Assembly (NCBI GenBank): GCA_004525155.1
Contig: SPDA01000059.1
Coordinates: 1-8,687, forward strand
Source of the DNA: Spirochaetales bacterium
GTDB lineage: Bacteria; Spirochaetota; Spirochaetia; SPDA01
Reading direction: 5' to 3'
DNA: 8,687 nt
Of this stretch, positions 6,171-8,687 are shown in pieces. The translations under genes and the position numbers were made by a program. The notes beneath the pieces are model-generated. The model had not been told where the DNA came from. It ran no database searches and saw only the letters and a list, made by a program, of their open reading frames with translations. Each line of letters opens with the position of its first letter. The first letter of the stretch is position 1.

Positions 6171-6199
6171 TTGACTGTTCTGCTAAAAATGCGTATAGT
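6171..6199 (+). promoter_or_regulatory. Sigma70-type promoter of ptsI with a near-leaderless start
   Basis: TTGACT (6171-6176) and TATAGT (6194-6199) are separated by exactly 17 nt, one mismatch in each box. The predicted +1 is about 6206, only 5 nt (all A) before ATG 6211. No Shine-Dalgarno sequence is present. The -35 box abuts the ribosome binding site of the divergent GerMN gene. Confidence 0.75.
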
Positions 6200-6210
6200 A
6201 AATTGAAAAA

Positions 6211-7953
6211 ATGAAAACGATAAAAGGTATCTCCGCTTCCCCGGGAATTGCTATTGGAAGCGTGTTTCTTTATTTAGATGAATCACTCAAAATCCCCAAT
6301 TACGATATCCCGGAATCGCAGATCTCCTTCGAATTTGCCCGTTTCGAGGAAGCGCGAAAGCAGGCGGAAGATGAAATCCTGGCCCTGAAGCAAAGAACGG
6401 TGATTGAGAAGAAGGTGGAGGAGGGGAAATTCCTCGATTCCCATCTTCTCATGCTGAGTGACCCGGAACTGCTTGACCGGGTAAATGAAAACATGCTGAC
6501 CCATCAGAAAAACGCCGAATGGGTCCTCTTCCAGGTGATGGAAGCCTACACCCGGAAACTCGAGGCGGTGAACGATCAGTATTTACGGGAAAGAGTCATC
6601 GACTTCCTGGACATTTCCAAACGGATCATGAACCACCTCATGTACCGCGAAAGGATTTCCCTTGCGGACCTTGAAAAGGAAGTGGTCCTGGTAACCCACG
6701 ATCTTCTCCCCTCCGACGCTCTGCAGATGAACAAACGGATGATAAAGGGCATAGCCATGGATGCCGGCGGCAAGACTTCCCATACGGCCATCCTCGCCCG
6801 TTCTTTCGAAATACCGGCGGTCCTGGGACTTTCCAACATCGTCAAGTACGTGCGTACCGGGGACGACATCATTATCGACGGAAACAGGGGCCAGGTTATC
6901 GTGCAGCCGGACAAGGAAACCCTGGCCCAGTACCTGAAAATCATGCATCTATGGCAGAAGCGCGAAATTGATCTGCTGACCTTGAATGAGCTGCCTGCCG
7001 AGACGAGGGACGGGAAAACCATAGAACTCAAAGCGAATATCGAGGTGCTGGAGGAGCTGGAATCGGTCAAATCCCACGGCGCCGACGGTATAGGCCTGTT
7101 CCGTTCCGAATATCTGTTCCTTCAGTACGGCGGACTCTACTCGGAAGACCGGCAGTACGAGTATTACTCCAAGGTGCTTAAGGGTATGAAGGATAAACCT
7201 GTCACCATAAGGACCCTGGATGTGGGCGGCGACAAGGTTATACCGGACGTGGAAGGCTTCGATGAACGAAACCCAATCCTGGGCTGGAGGGCTGTCCGTT
7301 TCTGCCTGGCCAGGCCCGATATTTTCAAAACCCAGCTCAAGGCCCTGCTGCGTGCTTCGGTGTACGGCAATCTCCGCATCATGTTTCCCATGATTTCCGG
7401 CATCGAGGAACTGAACAACGTGCTCGACGTCTACCATGACGTCCGGGATGAATGTAAAAGGGACGGGATACCCTTCAAGGAGGACATCCCTATCGGAAGC
7501 ATGCTCGAGGTTCCGTCCGCGGCGCTTACCGCGGACATCCTTGCCAGAAAAGTCAACTTTTTTTCAATCGGCACCAACGATCTTATTCAGTACACCATCG
7601 CCGTGGACAGGGGAAACGAGCGGATAGCCTACCTGTATGAACCTTTCCACCCCGGCGTCATACGGCTTATTAAAATGATTGTGGAGGGCGCCCATGCCCA
7701 CGGCATTCCGGTTGGAATGTGCGGCGAAATGGCCGGTGATCCGCTGGCCTCCGTTATTCTCCTGGGGCTGGGCCTGGACGAATACAGCATGAGCCCCTTT
7801 GGTATTCCGGAAATAAAGAGTATAATAAGGTCCATATCCATGACCGAGGCCGAGGAACTTGTCGGCATTATCATGGATATGCGTTCTCACGAGGAAATAG
7901 AAATTTTTTTAAAAAAGTGGATGAATGAACGATTTGAACTTCTCTCCTATTGA
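6211..7953 (+). CDS. ptsI: Phosphoenolpyruvate-protein phosphotransferase (PTS enzyme I)
   Basis: A 580-residue cytoplasmic enzyme I, full length for the family and without the N-terminal GAF domain of the nitrogen-type PtsP. It takes phosphate from PEP onto a histidine and passes it to HPr. Domains in order: N-terminal swivel and HPr-binding helices (about 1-145), phosphohistidine domain with the active His191 in GGKTSHTAILAR, and a PEP-binding TIM barrel (about 255-545) with GIGLFRSEYLF, TLDVGGDK, MLEVPSAALTAD, FFSIGTNDLIQY and the catalytic Cys504 in GMCGEMAGD. All key residues are present, so it should be active. No ptsH or sugar-specific EII gene lies in the window. In spirochaetes with few EII permeases the chain is thought to serve regulation (HPr, HPr kinase) more than sugar uptake, which may apply here. 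The der gene begins within its last 29 nt. Confidence 0.96.
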   Translation: MKTIKGISASPGIAIGSVFLYLDESLKIPNYDIPESQISFEFARFEEARKQAEDEILALKQRTVIEKKVEEGKFLDSHLLMLSDPELLDRVNENMLTHQKNAEWVLFQVMEAYTRKLEAVNDQYLRERVIDFLDISKRIMNHLMYRERISLADLEKEVVLVTHDLLPSDALQMNKRMIKGIAMDAGGKTSHTAILARSFEIPAVLGLSNIVKYVRTGDDIIIDGNRGQVIVQPDKETLAQYLKIMHLWQKREIDLLTLNELPAETRDGKTIELKANIEVLEELESVKSHGADGIGLFRSEYLFLQYGGLYSEDRQYEYYSKVLKGMKDKPVTIRTLDVGGDKVIPDVEGFDERNPILGWRAVRFCLARPDIFKTQLKALLRASVYGNLRIMFPMISGIEELNNVLDVYHDVRDECKRDGIPFKEDIPIGSMLEVPSAALTADILARKVNFFSIGTNDLIQYTIAVDRGNERIAYLYEPFHPGVIRLIKMIVEGAHAHGIPVGMCGEMAGDPLASVILLGLGLDEYSMSPFGIPEIKSIIRSISMTEAEELVGIIMDMRSHEEIEIFLKKWMNERFELLSY

Positions 7954-8687
7954 AAGACCCGCCGCCCTGCAGAAAGTTGTAATTGTCGGCAGACCGAATG
8001 TCGGCAAGTCAACCCTTTTTAACCGTCTTCTCGGCCGCAGGCGCGCCATTACGGACGCCATGCCCGGGGTAACGCGGGACCCGGTTGAATCACCCTGTAC
8101 CATCGAAGGCAGGTCCTTTGCACTGGTGGATACCGGCGGGTTTAAACTGGAGCGCGACGCTATGGATGACCTCATAAACGGAAGGATTTTCAAGTCCCTG
8201 TCCGAGGCGGCGCTCATCCTTTTTGTACTTGATATAATCGAATTTACACCGGAAGACGAGGAATTCTGCGACCAGCTGAGGGCTTACAGCAGCAAGGTCC
8301 TGCTCGTGGTCAACAAGATGGACACTCCGGGCAGGGACGACCTGCTCTGGAACCATTTTTCCTTGGGCTTCGGCCGGACCCTAGGGATTTCCGCGGCCCA
8401 CAGCAGGGGCATGGAAGAACTGGAAAAAGCCATAGTCGATTTTTTGGGGCCGGCCGGCGAAACCGAGGCTCCCGTCCGGGGAGAGGCAGGCATCCGGCTT
8501 GCCATACTCGGCAAACCGAATACGGGTAAATCGACCCTCGTCAACACCCTCACAGGCAAGGATGTCTCCCTGGTTTCGGCTATTCCCGGCACCACGAGGG
8601 ATGTAATTGAAGGTTTTTTTGCCTTCAAGGGCCGGAGTTTCCGGATTCTGGACACGGCCGGCATACGCCGGAAGAACCGCGTCAACC
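7925..8687 (+). CDS. der: Ribosome-assembly GTPase Der (EngA), 5' part only
   Basis: The first 254 codons of a tandem-GTPase protein that runs off the right edge; full-length Der is about 440-490 residues. The first G domain has the P-loop GRPNVGKST (residues 22-30), DTGG (69-72) and NKMD (130-133). The second has GKPNTGKST (196-204) and DTAG (243-246). Two G domains in one chain is the hallmark of Der, which acts in 50S subunit maturation and is essential where tested. The C-terminal KH-like domain would lie outside the window. ATG 7925 gives a 16-residue lead before KVVIVGRPN and overlaps ptsI by 29 nt in another frame. There is no strong ribosome binding site, so coupling to ptsI translation is likely; TTG 7934 is a possible alternative start. 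The acidic linker between G domains (GPAGETEAPVRGE) is unremarkable. Confidence 0.94.
   Translation, partial: MNDLNFSPIERPAALQKVVIVGRPNVGKSTLFNRLLGRRRAITDAMPGVTRDPVESPCTIEGRSFALVDTGGFKLERDAMDDLINGRIFKSLSEAALILFVLDIIEFTPEDEEFCDQLRAYSSKVLLVVNKMDTPGRDDLLWNHFSLGFGRTLGISAAHSRGMEELEKAIVDFLGPAGETEAPVRGEAGIRLAILGKPNTGKSTLVNTLTGKDVSLVSAIPGTTRDVIEGFFAFKGRSFRILDTAGIRRKNRVN

Noticed and set aside
5551..6214. Plus-strand open frames of 157 and 134 codons opposite the GerMN gene
   Set aside because: They are antisense shadows of a clear GerMN-domain coding sequence; their translations are low-complexity mirrors of its Pro/Glu-rich linker.

Overview
The window reads as ordinary chromosomal DNA of a spirochaete (Spirochaetales, Treponema/Spirochaeta-like), with moderate confidence. 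The reasons are the ABC binding protein whose mature N-terminus starts Ala-Gly-Gly-Ser-Lys-Glu, the long (about 410-residue) N-terminally extended PRPP synthetase, a membrane-anchored GerMN-domain protein in a non-spore-forming setting, and a stand-alone PTS enzyme I gene. Composition is near balanced in genes and AT-rich between them. I saw no tRNA, rRNA, IS element, prophage gene or CRISPR array.

Layout. Positions 1-315 (minus) hold the 5' end of a periplasmic sugar-type solute-binding protein gene. It is preceded by a near-consensus promoter and a leader of about 160 nt that contains a palindrome. Positions 653-1372 (minus) hold a DUF2807/adhesin-like beta-helix lipoprotein gene. It has a textbook terminator (594-629) and a promoter whose 17-bp spacer is largely a perfect inverted repeat, a likely operator. 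Positions 1526-4109 (plus) form a compact unit of ktrB (TrkH-type K+ channel subunit), ktrA (RCK regulatory subunit, 1-nt overlap) and a small nitroreductase 11 nt downstream.

Positions 4165-5397 (plus) encode a divergent ribose-phosphate pyrophosphokinase. It converges, with only 6 nt between stop codons, on the GerMN protein gene (5404-6156, minus). That gene diverges over 54 bp from ptsI (6211-7953, plus). The der/engA GTPase gene overlaps the end of ptsI by 29 nt and runs off the window edge.

How it fits together. KtrB and KtrA would form a nucleotide-gated K+ uptake system. Prs supplies PRPP for nucleotide, NAD, His and Trp synthesis. PtsI is the PEP-dependent phosphoryl donor to HPr. 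Der matures the 50S ribosomal subunit. The genes are mainly housekeeping, and I do not see a new multi-gene system. The most notable signals are regulatory: prs and ptsI both have good sigma70-type promoters whose predicted start points fall on, or 5 nt before, the ATG, and neither has a Shine-Dalgarno sequence. This suggests leaderless or near-leaderless transcripts. Two palindromic operator candidates sit at the minus-strand promoters, and KtrA has lost the middle glycine of its nucleotide-binding GxGxxG motif.
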